Numbered from the stretch's first letter, positions 1 through 12,689 are shown. The stretch is 64,000 nt of DNA from Eulemur rufifrons (GCF_041146395.1 NC_090989.1:219140843-219204842); one strand, 5' to 3'. Numbers and translations: made by a program. The notes: a model not told the origin generated them from the sequence alone.

Positions 1-760
1 ATTATAAATATTTGTTAAATATTGTACTTTATATATTCTAAGTTTATATTTTTCTTATTTAATTTATTTGAGTAAATTATATAAATAGGTGTACTTATGT
101 TAAAACCTCATTGCATTCTTGGGACAAACTTTTATTATGATGTATTTGTTGCATTTATTGAATTTATTATGATGCTTTATGATGATCCTTTCATATAGAT
201 TACTGTGAGAATGTCTATATTTTATTTAGCTACTGATCAGTTGATGCAACAGTGAGACAGCTCTATAATTTTTTTGCATTGTTCTTAACTAGTTTTGATA
301 TGAATAATATACTAGCTTCACAAAATGAGCATGGAAGTTTCCACTATTTATTCTGTTTTTAACACAGTTTTGTATAATATAACAAATAGATTAGATGATT
401 TGTATAGTGAGGTATAACTCACTTAAAAATATCTGGGCCTTACATAAGAGATCATATCTTGAATCTAAAACTAGTGGACAGAGGACAACATAATTTATGG
501 TATGGTAGATTCTGAAACCTATAGAAAAGGAACAAAATTAACAAGGCTGGTAAGGGCCACTCTCAGGATTGAAGCTACTACAAACCTATACTTCAACAGA
601 TTTCCATAATTTGTTTTGAAAAGAGTTCATTTATTATGGGTATGTTTCCATATATGTTTTTGAAAACATCTAAATTGATATTTACATAATAAAAGGTCCA
701 TAAATTTGGGAGATATAATGAGTTTAAAAATCTGATGAAATGATGCCGATTAATGACACC
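1..760. other. AT-rich unassigned sequence
   Basis: No recognisable gene or repeat family. The stretch is AT-rich, with scattered stops in all frames and no splice-bounded open frame. It borders the 5'-truncated L1 that follows, and the exact boundary is uncertain by about 20 bases. Confidence 0.5.
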
Positions 761-2266
761 AGAAAAGACCCCATATAGCCAAAGCAATCTTAAGTAAAAA
801 TATCAAATCAGAAGGCATCACTTTGCCAGACTTCAAGCTATACTATAAGGGTATAGTGACCAAAACAGCATGGTACTGGCACAAGAACAGAGACATAATC
901 CAGTGGATCAAAACGGAGAACTCAGATATAAAACCATCTTCATATAGCCATCTGATCTTTGACAAAACAGATAAAAGTGTACAATGGGGAAAAGAATTCC
1001 TATTCAATAAATGGGTGCTGGGAAAATTAGATAGCCACACATAGAAGACTGAAACAGGATCTGCACCTCTCACCATTCACAAAAATCAACTCACTATGGA
1101 TAACAGACTTAAACCTAAGGCATCATACTATCAGAATTCTAGAGGAAGAGGTTAGAAAGACTCCTATAGACATCAGCCTAGGCAAAGAATTTATGAAGAT
1201 GACCCCAAAGGCAATCTCAGCAACAACAGAAATAAATAAATGGGACCTGATTAAATTAAAAAGCTTCTGCACAGCCGAAGAAACTGTCATGAGAGTAAAT
1301 AGACAACCTACAGAATGGGAAAAAATTTTCGCATGCTACACATCCGATAAAGGGCTGATAATTAGAATCTATTTAGAACTCAGGAAAATTAGCAAGAAAA
1401 AAATCAAACAACCCTATCAAAAAGTGGGCAAAGGACATGAACAGAAATTTTTCAAAAGAAGACAGAAGAATGGCCAACAACCATATGAAGAAATGCTCAA
1501 CATCTCTAATCATCAGGGAAATGCAAATCAAAACCACAATTACATATCACTTACATATCACTTATCTCCAGAAGAATGGCCTTTATCAAAAAGTCTCAAA
1601 ACAATAAATGTTGGTGTGGTTGTGAAGAAATAGGATCACTCATACACTGCTGGTGGGACTGCAAACTAGTACAACCTCTGTAGAAGGTAATGTGGAGAGA
1701 TACTTCAAAGAGCTACAAGTAGGACTACCATTTGATCCAGCAATCCCATTACTGGGCATCTACCCAAAGTAACAAAAGGCATTCTATAAAAAAGACATCT
1801 GCACTAGAATGTTTATAGTACCACAATTCACAATTGCAAAGATGTGGAAACAGCCCAAGTGCCCATCAATATATGAGTGGATTAATAAAATGTGGTATAT
1901 GTACAACATGGAGTATTACTCAGCCTTAAAAAAAATGGTAAACTAATACCTTGTGTAACAACCCGATGGAACTGGAGACCATCCTCTCAAGTGAAGTATC
2001 ACAAGAATGGAAAAACAAACATCACGTGTACTCACTATTAAATTGGAACTAAATGTCAACACTCGTGTGTGTATATATGGTAGTAAAATTCAATGGCTAT
2101 CAAGCAGCTGGGGTGGGTAGAGGGACTGGGTAAATTCACACGTATTGGGTACAATGCACACTGAGTGATGGACACACTTATAACTTTGACTCAAACTGTA
2201 CAAAAATAATTCATGTAATCAGAACCTTTGTACCCCCATAATATTCTGAAGTAAAAAAAAAAAAAA
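761..2266 (+). mobile_element. 5'-truncated L1 (strepsirrhine-type), 3' ORF2 + 3' UTR + poly(A)
   Basis: The sequence follows the C-terminal part of L1 ORF2 and the 3' UTR. Conserved ORF2 text is readable at about 780-870 ([35 protein letters not shown]), 1190-1300 and 1420-1930 (CTGCTGGTGGGACTGCAAAC, GAGTATTACTCAGCC). The open stretches at 823-1044 and 1193-1633 are in different frames, so ORF2 is broken by frameshifts and stops. A short internal duplication (about 12 bp, CTTACATATCAC) lies near 1550. The 3' UTR ends with TTTGTACCCCCATAATATT and an A tail at about 2253-2266. I could not identify a convincing TSD. The element lacks the 5' UTR, ORF1 and most of ORF2, so it is dead. The subfamily is inferred from the 3' UTR, which is shared with three other copies in the window. 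Confidence 0.88.
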
Positions 2267-2316
2267 ATCCATGATCATGGAAAACAGTCTGTTCTTTTCC
2301 ATGCTTATACACCAAA

Positions 2317-2338
2317 GCAAACAAACAAACAAACAAAT
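2317..2338. repeat. (CAAA)n simple repeat
   Basis: About five tandem CAAA units lie between the L1 poly(A) tail and the HNRNPA1 retrocopy. No function is indicated. Confidence 0.8.
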
Positions 2339-2379
2339 GACATGTATGATGTAATTAAATTTTTAAAAGTAACTGGAGT

Positions 2380-2392
2380 CTAATGCAGTCTT
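2380..2392. repeat. Target-site duplication, left copy (HNRNPA1 retrocopy)
   Basis: CTAATGCAGTCTT is identical to the copy at 3772-3784. The pair brackets the processed pseudogene and marks an L1-type integration. The last two T bases are shared with the T run that is the poly(A) tail on the minus strand. Confidence 0.92.
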
Positions 2393-3784
<1,392 letters not shown>

Positions 3785-5426
3785 ACCTCGGCGCACACCC
3801 AGGGGGAAATTGATTTAGTGTTCTTAAATATATTTATTCTTTGAAGAATATAAAATATTCAAAATGGAGATTTCCTGCGGATATATCATAGATGAATATT
3901 TTAAAGCTGTCTTATTGTTTTTGTTCCAAGTCCAGATACATGACATAGAATCTGATTATATATATGATTTCCTTGAGCCCTGACATTTGAGAAGGTTTTC
4001 CGGGATAACAAACCTAAGTATTTCATACATGGTAAAAGAATACCCAAGTGTAAATGAACAAGTTGTTTTTCTGATTAAAATATAAATCTGGTGTGGATTT
4101 AGATCATTGTAACACCGACCAACTCTACATTACTAACAGAGCTGGAAAAAAGTTAATGTTTTTTCATCTAGGTTACTGATTCTGATTTATTGGTAATGGC
4201 TGTGTCAATGAGTATTTTGAGGTCATGTGAAGTGCATAATGTAAATGCAATGATTTAATTGCAGTGTTACAATGAGATAGGAAAGGATTGGTGGCATACA
4301 TAGCACACATTTACCATTGCTGATAGATTCCTCAGGGGGTCTAGGGCAAAGGAAGAACTGTCAGGGACGCATGCACTCAATCAGTAGGTGGGGAGTAAGA
4401 CAGCAAAAGAGGGACCTGCACTCCAAAGCCTTTGTTGAGGTCCACGGTGTTATCTTTCCTCAGGGAGCTCTACTTGGCTGGTTTCAGCAAACAGGTATGA
4501 GTTCCTAAAGTCATGCTATCCATGTGTGGTATGGGGGTCAGTGGGGAGAAAAGGAGGCTGTATCTAGCTGTTTTATAGGGAAGTGGAAATCAGGAGGTAG
4601 TTGATAAGGCAGGTATCTTGATTGATACATTGAGAAACTGGGAGGAGACACAGAGCTGGAAACTGTGTCAAGGGTCACTAAGTCTTATGTGTGCTACGGA
4701 AAAGTGAAACATTCAAAATAGATGCTGAGACAACATAAACTATAGAAATTCACTGCATTAAAACTCTAATACTCAAAGATATATCTAAATATTTTATTCA
4801 CATATTTTATATAAAAGAGATAAGTTCATGTATGTTTAGAGATTATTAATGTAACTAAAAAGACAATTCTCACAGCATGGAGTTCTTGAGCAATGAAGAA
4901 ATATAATGCCATATATACATATATATATATGTATATAAAACCAATGATATATATGTATATATATTCATGTAATTATTCATTTGAAGGTCATTTAAAATGA
5001 CCAAGTGAAAGATCAGAAGAACATCTAATTCGTCTTATTTCTCTTCTGATCACTTTTAAACTGACAGCCATTCAGCCGTTGGAACTGTCTTATTCATAAT
5101 TTTTCTCAGTACCTAGAGATCGTTAGGTACTCAAAAAGTTTTTTTGAAGAACAAATGAGGAACACTAAGGGTTATCTATAAATTAGAAGTCATGAGAGTT
5201 ACTTTGCAAGAATATTGAGAATTTTACATGAGTGATAATTTGTAAAACATCTACATGATGCCTGGAATGTGCATTTTCAGACTTAACTCCTTGCTGAACA
5301 AAAGATACTGTGAACTTTAAGCTCTAGAGCAAGATTTTCCACACTTTTGTGTGCTTAAGAACTATGCAAGCAGATTGCTTTCAATAAATATTCTCAAATA
5401 TTCCAATTCAAGAAAGTAGAATAGAA
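3785..5426. other. Unassigned intergenic sequence with an alternating AT tract
   Basis: No gene or repeat family was recognised. An alternating TA/CATATA tract lies at about 4911-4971 and could form hairpins. The short open frame at 4317-4508 has no family resemblance and is probably chance. Confidence 0.45.
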
Positions 5427-5727
5427 ACCTAGCTTTTTTTTATTCTTATTTCAGAATATTGTGGGGGTACAAAAGTTTAGGTTAACCTATATTGCCCTTG
5501 CCCCCCCCCCCGAGTCAGAGCTACAAATGTGTCCATCCCCTAGATAGTGCACATCATACTCATTATGTATGTATATACCCATCCCCTACCCGCCCCCCTA
5601 CATCTGCCCGACACCCGATCAATGTTATTCCTAAATGTGCTCTTAGGTGATGGTCAGTGAAACCAATTTGATGGTGAGTACATGTGGTGCTTATTTTTCC
5701 ATTCTTGGGATACTTCACCTAGCTTTT
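5427..5727 (-). mobile_element. Short L1 3'-UTR copy with 11-bp TSD
   Basis: A minus-strand L1 tail. The T run at about 5434-5441 is the poly(A), followed by the reversed 3' UTR (GTGGGGGTACAAAAGTTTAGG) and its C-rich block (5500-5600), ending at TTCTTGGGATACTTC (5716). ACCTAGCTTTT at 5427-5437 and 5717-5727 is a perfect 11-bp TSD; on the minus strand it begins AAAAGC, which suits L1 endonuclease. Only about 280 bases of L1 are present, with no coding sequence beyond the last ORF2 codons. Confidence 0.9.
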
Positions 5728-7347
5728 AAACAAGCATAACAGGTGATCTAGATGCTTGAAGAACATGGACTATACTTTGGAAAAACCTGATAACTAGAAG
5801 AAATTGTTTACTGTTGAAGCAGTTTAAACTTGACATAATAACTTACAAAACAATAATATTTAGAAATGTAAAAAGCATAATATTTAAAAAGCATATTGCA
5901 GTATGTCTCCATAAGCAGATAAGAACCCCATGGAGCTAGACAAAGAGTTGCTGAATTATTCCTGTTGATCTGTGACCATCTGGTAGTGGGGATTAAGAAC
6001 TAGTCCTTTCTCCATTAAATAATGATGCATTATCATTGCATTTATCCCCTTTTTTCCAACATTGCCTATACAGAATAGGATAATCACTCTTCTCCCAGCT
6101 TCAGTACACATAATGTTTCTCAGAACATAATTTAGAAAATTCATAAGATGGGATTTGTCCTCTTCTCAGATCTACAATTTACACCAAAGAGTTTACAAAG
6201 TTGTAGGATTTGTGGGCTTCATGCAGAGCACAATCTGAAGCTGTGTTCACTTTCTGAAGTTCAATAATGGTTTTCCTTCTAAGAGCTCCAGGCACTGAAC
6301 AATTTGCTTTTAAATTGCATAAATCATTTTCCAATGAAGATTTCTAAATGCCCTTTGAGTATATGAGTGGGAGCACAGGGAAGTAAAGAAGAGTGAAAAT
6401 GGAAGGAACGGGGAAAGAAGGTATTCAGGGAAAGAAAGCAATTACAACGTCAAATGACTAAAGGCATCATGAATTGCCTAATGACTTCATTGCTGGGGTC
6501 ATGGGAGCTGCTGATCTTGGTGCTGAAAGTAGACAGATACCTGGTACTGTGAGGCTTTTTAGAATCATGGCTAATACTCACTGTGCTGCTGTCCTTAATA
6601 CCACTCTGGAGTTCTTTTCCCTGGCTTCTCTCAGTATTATGATACAAATTTCTCACATCTGGACAAAAACTAGGAATCTTTGTTAGCAAAGCCCCCTAAT
6701 CAGGTGAAATGTCTAGCTTCGATGAAATAAAAAATAAATAAATGTATCCGTTCTGTGTATAGCATAAACCTGAGAGTTGAACTGTGACATTTCTGCGCAG
6801 TAGTTCAAAGTGGACTTTCCGCATAAATCCAAGTCATTTTCTTAATTTTTGAGGTCATTTCTATATTACAAGCTATGCTTTACTTTAAGAGTCACAGGTA
6901 TTGGTGAGGTTTCTAGAAATTAACTTGGATGAGATTGGGAAAATACCATTAGTTTTTATATAGCCATTCTTTACTGTAACTTTCACCCCTGACTTAAAAC
7001 ATATGCTGCTTTTGAAAATATTCATTAACCTTTCGCATGATGTATAACTAGCTTTATCACAGTGGATTAAAAAAAAAATCCCACTTAGAGTTTTGAAAGA
7101 GAGACCCAGTGGGAAATACACAAATGGTAAACTCTACCGAAGGACACAAAAAGGCCCATAAAACATCAGAAGGGTTATAGAGGTCTATGGATTTTAATTG
7201 CTGTGTGCCATTGGGCCCTTACAAAGCAATCAAGCAAGCAATCTCCAAAGACAGTCCTGCCATAATACATTTAACAATAGAGTTCTCACCCCATCGGCAG
7301 ACTAGGGTTTATGAAGGTCCCAATAGCAATTAATGACCTTGTATGAT
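5728..7347. other. Unassigned intergenic sequence
   Basis: No repeat family or gene could be recognised. Small open frames (for example 5956-6144 minus and 6474-6686 plus) have no low-complexity bias but resemble nothing I know and have no supporting signals. Confidence 0.45.
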
Positions 7348-7425
7348 GGGGTTGGGGGGGGAGAGAGAGAAAGATAGAGAAGAACAGAGGAAGGGAAGGA
7401 GGGAAGGAGAAGGAGAGGGAGGCTG
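7348..7425. repeat. Purine-rich (G/A) tract
   Basis: A run of G and A, starting with GGGGGGGG then GAGAGAGA and AAGGGAAGGAGGGAAGG, almost without pyrimidines. Such tracts can adopt triplex (H-DNA) form; that is general knowledge, not shown here. Confidence 0.8.
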
Positions 7426-7809
7426 AGACTTAAATTGGCTCACTTTTTGATGCGTAAGTATAAAAATTATAATTTCAATAGAAGAGAAGTAAAAGTGAGA
7501 GTAAGGGATATTCTTTAAGTACTTTTTATGTTTTTTTTTTTTTTACCATCCCCCAAAGTAGAGAAAATTTACCATAAGAAAGGTTGTCACCAAAATGACT
7601 TGTTGCTTAAAAGATGGTTTTATTTTGCTTATTTTCTGGGGTGGGGAGAGTGAAACTGATAGATTTATTTATTGTTGATCATAATACAATATTTCAATGA
7701 TTTGAATATAAAAGGATGATAGCTGCAAACATTAATACATCCTGAACATCCAATTGTCATTGACTTCCAACTCACTGAAACTGACTAATATTAATTCTTA
7801 TACTGCACT

Positions 7810-7985
7810 GAATAGCTGCTATGTGCCATGCACTGCACATTATTTTATTTAATCCCATGATGTAAGTGCTACTCTCTTTAACTGATGAAAGAGAGCAGGT
7901 AAAGAGATGGCATAAAGCCATGCCTCTAATCAGTGACTTCACTGGGATTCAAATCTAGATATTTTAAGACCCAGAACTCAATGCC
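7810..7985 (-). mobile_element. MIR SINE fragment
   Basis: Reversed MIR: TGCTATGTGCCATGCACTGC, then the reversed core (TTTAATCCCATGATGTAAGTGC, GGGATTCAAATCTAG) at readable identity. The divergence is high, as expected for this ancient tRNA-derived SINE. No gene is present in 7426-7809. Confidence 0.75.
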
Positions 7986-8452
7986 TTTCTGCTACTCACA
8001 TACAGCACTGAAGCCAATAATGTACAGCTGTGTTGTAAGAAGTTTTTTGTTCTGCAGCAACATTCCTTGAATTCTGGCCTAGGCTTCTGGGAGAATTGGA
8101 GAGTGCTTGAATATGGTATGTATCATTTCTTTTCCTTTCTAATCCACCTTGAAGTGACCCCTACGCACAGACTTGGGTACTATATTTGGAGAATCTTTCC
8201 TACCAGTCGGTAGAGACTGTAAATTGTCTAAAAGCCATGGTTGCCTTCTGCCCAATATTCCAGTGCCTTATATTGACTAGACCTATTGGCCACCAGAGAA
8301 TATTGTTTAGCAGCTTCCTCATTTAATTCCTATTATCGCAGCCATTATGCCACACTGGTGCTTTGGCTGCATCCCCCAGGGCTGAGTTTCTGTTTGTTGC
8401 TTCATATAGTGGGAGCTGGGAGAAGAAAATACTAAACCAAAGTTTCCAAGCA
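7986..8452. other. Unassigned sequence
   Basis: No feature was recognised between the MIR and the A-rich tract. It may be an old retroelement ending in that tract, but I see no family match. Confidence 0.35.
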
Positions 8453-8505
8453 AAAAAAAAAAAAAAAAAAAAAAAGAGGGAGGGGGAGAGAGAGAGAGAG
8501 AAAGA
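8453..8505. repeat. Poly(A) followed by (GA)n
   Basis: An A run of about 24, then GAGGGAGGGGGAGAGAGAGAGAGAGAAAG. It is a composite simple repeat and may be the decayed tail of a plus-strand retroelement that I cannot identify. Confidence 0.8.
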
Positions 8506-9281
8506 AATAATTTTTTGTGAATTACATTTATAGCCCTATGGATTATTAAAATTTGGAACTTTGCCCTGTCCCTTGCTTTTACAAGTTAGACTTAGGTTAT
8601 CCTTAGGAACTTCTAACATTGAATTCTGAGTATAGTGTTTTACCCCCTTACAACAAATCCTGGCTTAATAGAAAATAAAATCTATTTCAGTTTGTCCTAG
8701 ACATTACTTCCGATACTTCTCATTTAATTCTTGCTTTTGTCCCCCAGAATGTCTTATGTCTGCTGAAGAACAATTTATGATACAGGGGAGATATTGTGAC
8801 AAGCACAAATACTTGCCTTAAAACTAACTCATCACCAAGAAAAAACAATGTTTCGTACGGGAAATAATCATCACATAAAACATCATTCATCCTGTATTTT
8901 TGTGTAATTGATGTCTTAGTACTGCAGGCCAGCTCTCACATCAAAAGAGATAACGACGATGTCAATAATAATAGCTATATTTTATTTTGAACCTGCTAAG
9001 AATAAAGCTCTGTTTACAAAGTGTCCTAACATTTATTTTTATTTAACCATTGTTTAAATGGTATTTTAGTTTCTGAAGGTAATTTTCCATAAACAATCTC
9101 ATATCTGTATTTTTTTAATGTAAATAGCTCGAACCACCAAACTTCAATTTACAACTGAAATTGACAATAAATGTTCTTTAAAACTCTAACATTCAATTTG
9201 GTGGCCCCACCAAAATACCTTGATGTAAATAAAACAATGTTTGACCCTTTCACATGCAAAACTCCAAACTTTTCAAAGGCT
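8506..9281. other. Unassigned sequence
   Basis: AT-rich sequence without a recognisable gene or repeat. The open frame that starts at 9171 runs into L1 sequence and is not a gene. Confidence 0.4.
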
Positions 9282-9850
9282 TATCTCATTTTTTTTAATT
9301 TCAGCTTATTATGGGGGTACAAAAGTTCAGGTTATATATATTACCCATGCCCTCCCCATCCCCCCGAGTCTGAGCTTCAAGCGTGTCCATTCCCCAGACA
9401 GTGCGCATCGCACTCAGCATGTAGATATACACCCATCCCCTCCCCCCACTCCCCACCTCTGTCTAATACCCAATTGGTTTTATTCCCAAATGTGCACTTA
9501 GGTGATAATCAGGAAAACCAATTTGCTGGTGAGTATATGTGGTGCTTATTTTCACAATTGCAAAGATGTGGAAACAACCCAAATGCCCATCAATTCATGA
9601 GTGGACATGTGGTGCTTATTTTCACAACTGCAAAGACATGGAAACAACCCAAATGCCCATCAATTCATGAGTGGATTAGCAAAGATGTGGAAACAACCCA
9701 AATGCCCATCAATTCATGAGTTGATTAGTAAAATGCGGTATATGTATACCATGGAGTATTACTCAGCTATAAGAAATAACGGTGATATAGAATCTCTTTT
9801 GTTCTCCTGGAGAGAGTTGGAACCCATTCTGTCAAGTGAAGTATCTCATT
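9282..9850 (-). mobile_element. Twin-primed (5'-inverted) L1 with 9-bp TSD
   Basis: Two L1 pieces lie in opposite orientation. 9291-9552 is the 3' UTR on the minus strand (TATGGGGGTACAAAAGTTCAGG, C-rich block). From 9553 to about 9846 is ORF2 3' sequence on the plus strand (GCAAAGATGTGGAAACAACC, ATGGAGTATTACTCAGC, AAGTGAAGTATC). This arrangement is the known product of twin priming during L1 insertion. TATCTCATT at 9282-9290 and 9842-9850 is a plausible 9-bp TSD. The junction is followed by partial duplications (see 9537-9727). All open frames here are L1 remnants. Confidence 0.85.
9537..9727 (+). repeat. Tandem duplication inside the L1 inversion
   Basis: A 70-bp unit (9537-9606) is repeated at 9607-9675, including the inversion junction itself (GTGGTGCTTATTTTCACAA at 9539 and 9609). 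A shorter third copy of the distal part (from about 9679, offset 49 bp) follows. Copies differ by a few bases, for example AATTGC against AACTGC. Confidence 0.9.
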
Positions 9851-9867
9851 CTGATTAAGAACTAACC

Positions 9868-10300
9868 CTGACAGTGGCCCAGGAGGACATGCAAGACATG
9901 GACCTTGTTGCCTGTCTAATCTCTCTTCCTAATTCCCTCCCAGCTCACCTAACTCCAGCCACACAGACCTTTGTTCCTCTTGGAATAGGTGAGGATGCAA
10001 CTAATTCAAGGCCTTTGCCCTCGCTATAACTTCTCCCTGGAAGGTTCTTAAAATGTTTGCTCCACTCTCACATTTTCTGTCTTTTCTGATTTCCCTCTCT
10101 TTTTAGCTGATTTATCGCTCTCTGCCATATGCTTTACTAAATTATTCATTTAGTGTTTCCCTACACATAAGCTCCTTGAAGACCAGGATTTCTGGCTGTT
10201 TTGTTTACTACTGTATTCCCTGAACACAGGAAAAATTCTTGGCACATTGTAGGAGCTCAGTAAAAAATTGTTGAGTGAATAAATGACTGAATGAATGAAC
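9868..10300 (+). mobile_element. L2 LINE, 3' end
   Basis: L2 3' sequence: GCCTTTGCCCTCGCTATAAC, TAAGCTCCTTGAAGACCAGG, TGGCACATTGTAGGAGCTC and the typical end TTGTTGAGTGAATAAATGA followed by a (GAAT)-rich tail. Divergence is that of an ancient mammalian element. Confidence 0.8.
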
Positions 10301-10965
10301 AGCCTGGTTTAGCACAAAGTTTTCTTTAAAGAGGCAAACAGGTAAAAATAAGCTCCAGTTTTCACCTGCACCCGATAGAATCCTAGAAAGGACCGTAACA
10401 AGGATCCAGTTTCTGACATTTGGCCACATTTCTCCCCTTTCCTCTCATCCCCAGTTCTCATTCACATCTGCGGCTCACTCTCTGTTACCAATCCCCCCGC
10501 CACCCACAAAATCCTTGCCCCGAGCCTGTGTACAGCTTGTCCTGCGCCCTTTCACTCTGCTCTCTACCCCTCCATCTTGGTGATTTAGCATTACCAAAAA
10601 AAAAAAAACAATTGAGGGGGCAATGGCTGGTCTAGCCCATATGGGGCAGGGAAAAAGAAACCAAAAAAACCAGGAATTGTTTTTAGCAATGAGAGGAGAG
10701 AAATGAAACCTTGCTGGGAAGAGGAGTTAGGTCATGACACGATTTTCAGTGCCTGTCTGTGTGTGTTTAGCCATGTTAAAGATGCAACTGTTCATCAGCG
10801 GTCACTTCAGGAGTGTTATTTTTATTAGTATTATCACAGGCAGTTAATTTTTTTAACAGGAATTTGGATTCATAAGTGTAGCTTAAATTGTCTTCAAATA
10901 AATCAAATTATGACAGCACTGAAATAAACTTTCTTATATAGTAAGAAGAGCAGTAGAATAGAGCT
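10301..10965. other. Unassigned sequence
   Basis: A C-rich stretch at about 10430-10600 and an A run at 10596-10609, with no family recognised. No promoter or gene signal seen. Confidence 0.4.
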
Positions 10966-10980
10966 TCAAAATATACATTC
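10966..10980. repeat. Direct repeat flanking the 7SK retrocopy, left
   Basis: TCAAAATATACATTC, which matches 11207-11221 at 13 of 15 positions. I read the pair as a diverged TSD. Confidence 0.75.
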
Positions 10981-11206
10981 GGGATGTGAGGGCGATCTGG
11001 CTGCGACATCTGTCACACCATTGATCGCCGGGGTGATCTGGCTGGCTAGGCGGGTGTCCCCTTCCTCCCTCACCGCTCCAGGTGCGTCCCTCCCAAAGCT
11101 GGGCGCTTGGTTGAAGAGGACGACCTTCCCCCATAGAGGAGGACCGGTCTTCAGTCAAGAGTATAGGAGTAGCTGCGCTCCCCTGCTAGAATCCCCAAAC
11201 AAACTC
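10981..11206 (+). pseudogene. RN7SKP: 7SK RNA retropseudogene, 3'-truncated and tailless
   Basis: The 5' part of 7SK, the RNA polymerase III transcript that holds P-TEFb inactive. It starts at the RNA 5' end (GGATGTGAGGGCGATCTGG at 10982), continues through GGTGTCCCCTTCCTCCCTC (about 11053-11071) and GAGGAGGACCGGTCTTC, and stops near CAAACAAACTC (11206). That corresponds to roughly the first 235 of about 331 nt. About 12 bases are missing after GATCGCC (near 11031). No poly(A) tail and no T4 terminator are present. Because the 3' end of 7SK is missing and a direct repeat begins immediately, it fits a tailless retropseudogene. The true 7SK promoter is external, so this copy should be silent. 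I see no 7SK promoter elements upstream, but did not analyse this closely. Confidence 0.95.
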
Positions 11207-11221
11207 TCAAAATACACAATC
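11207..11221. repeat. Direct repeat flanking the 7SK retrocopy, right
   Basis: TCAAAATACACAATC. Its first bases overlap what 7SK would read at this point (TCTCAA), so a few bases of microhomology lie at the junction. Confidence 0.75.
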
Positions 11222-11412
11222 ATGAATGAAGCTGGTACCCGTCACAGATGGAAATATGGCACTTTCGCATTTGTTGTAAAGCTGTTCACAATCTAACAAG
11301 GGAAGGTGACCACAGAGGCAGCCATGTTTCATTTTGTCAACACACGTGAAATCAACATTTTTGCCTATCATGTATCTGTTAACAGTAAAAAAAAAAAAAA
11401 AAAAAAAAAATC
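11222..11412 (+). other. Unassigned sequence ending in a 24-A run
   Basis: A non-repetitive 165 bp followed by a poly(A) run at about 11387-11410. It could be the tail of an unrecognised retrocopy, but no AATAAA lies just upstream of the A run. The A run abuts the LTR. Confidence 0.4.
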
Positions 11413-11983
11413 TGTAAAATAATTTAAAGGGGTTTATTCTGGGCCAAATGTGTGTGATGGACCCAGAGCACGTGGTCTCAAGAGGTCCTGAGAGAATGTG
11501 GCCATGGCACATTATCCATTCATGGAGACAGGAATTACACATAAGTCCTTAAGTTAAAATACGGAGGGTGTGCATTGGTTTAACCGAAAAAGGGAGGACA
11601 CCTCAAACAGGGTACAGGCTGACAGGTTATAGGTAGATTTAAAGATTCTTTGATTGATTTGTAATTGGTTAAAGAAGCTTTGTCTAAGATCCAAAGGCTT
11701 AGAATGTTTTAACTTAAGGATATCTGTTAATCAGAGACAAGCCACCAAGTGATCTGGTAAGTAAATTGATGGCCTACAGGTGTTGTTTAAGCTTTATCTT
11801 GTATAGCCTTAGGCCTGTTAATGACTTAGCATCTTACATCAAGGGTATCTCTAATAAGGGAGGCATGTCTGACCTCCCTTCTCATGGCCAGCAACTCAGA
11901 TTTAGGGTTTTTCTGGGGTCCCCTTGGCCAAGAGTAGATCCCTTCAGGCAGCTGGGGGACTTAGGATTTTATTTTTGTTCACA
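11413..11983 (-). mobile_element. Solo LTR of an endogenous retrovirus (minus strand)
   Basis: Read on the minus strand, the element runs from TG (11983, TGTGAACAAAAATAAAATCC) to CA (11413), with a poly(A) signal AGAATAAA near 11435. Text such as GGTCCCCTTGGCCAAGAGT and GGGTTTATTCTGGGCCAAAT is one I know from a common mammalian repeat, but I cannot name the subfamily. The flanking bases AATC and GATC could be a decayed 4-bp TSD. No internal retroviral genes are present. Confidence 0.6.
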
Positions 11984-12058
11984 GATCACACAATAAAATT
12001 ATGACAGCAAAGTGTACACATTACTCAGGTGTATTACAGAGTTTAAGTAGTTAAGAGA

Positions 12059-12085
12059 TGTGTGTGTGTGTGTGTGTGTGTGTGT
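12059..12085. repeat. (TG)n microsatellite
   Basis: About 13 uninterrupted TG units. The open frame crossing it on the minus strand is an artefact of the repeat. Confidence 0.95.
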
Positions 12086-12689
12086 ACACCCAATTCCAGT
12101 CTCCACAGGCTATCCCTCAGGCACAAATACTTATTCTTCCCAAGTGCTTCGAAGTTTATGTAAAATTGAAGTTTAGGAATGTATAATCCAATTAAGGAAA
12201 ACAAAATGGACCTGCAATTAACAAAATAGGAAATGCAGTCAAAACCCTGGTATATGCTATTAAATTTTACTGGATAATGATATACTAGACCATGCCACAT
12301 ACTAAAATATGCCATAAAGTTTTGTTGCAGTTCTAAATATATTGAAGAAATGATGAAGTTAAGCACAGATTGTGAGTAGGGGGTCATCTTGTGGCTCTGC
12401 CAGCCTCAATAGTCAAAATTGTTTCAGAAGAATCTGTATAGATTGAAAGTGAAGAGGCCTTAGACTCAACTTGTTCTGATGCAGAAATAGACACTGTTTT
12501 ACGATTGTACAGCCAAATGCATGCTATAATGGGTTATAATTGGTATTTAAAGAAGTGTTCTCTTTCCCCCCCTTATGGGGAAAAGTGCTTTTATTAAATT
12601 ATTGGCAATTTTGAAACAAAATAATAGTAGTGATAAGGGTGTTTTCAAAAATAAATAACCCAAAGTCTGTTACTTTACCTGATCCTCAT
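12086..12689. other. Unassigned sequence
   Basis: No family or gene recognised. Confidence 0.4.

Noticed and set aside
9171..9719. 182-codon plus-strand open frame, the second longest in the window
   Set aside because: It runs across the inverted L1 and its tandem duplication; the repeats inside the frame are DNA-level duplications.
9537..9727. CRISPR-like short repeats
   Set aside because: Three tandem L1-derived copies without spacers, in a mammalian genome.
11021..11296. 91-codon frame over the 7SK copy
   Set aside because: The sequence is a non-coding RNA retrocopy; the frame is accidental.
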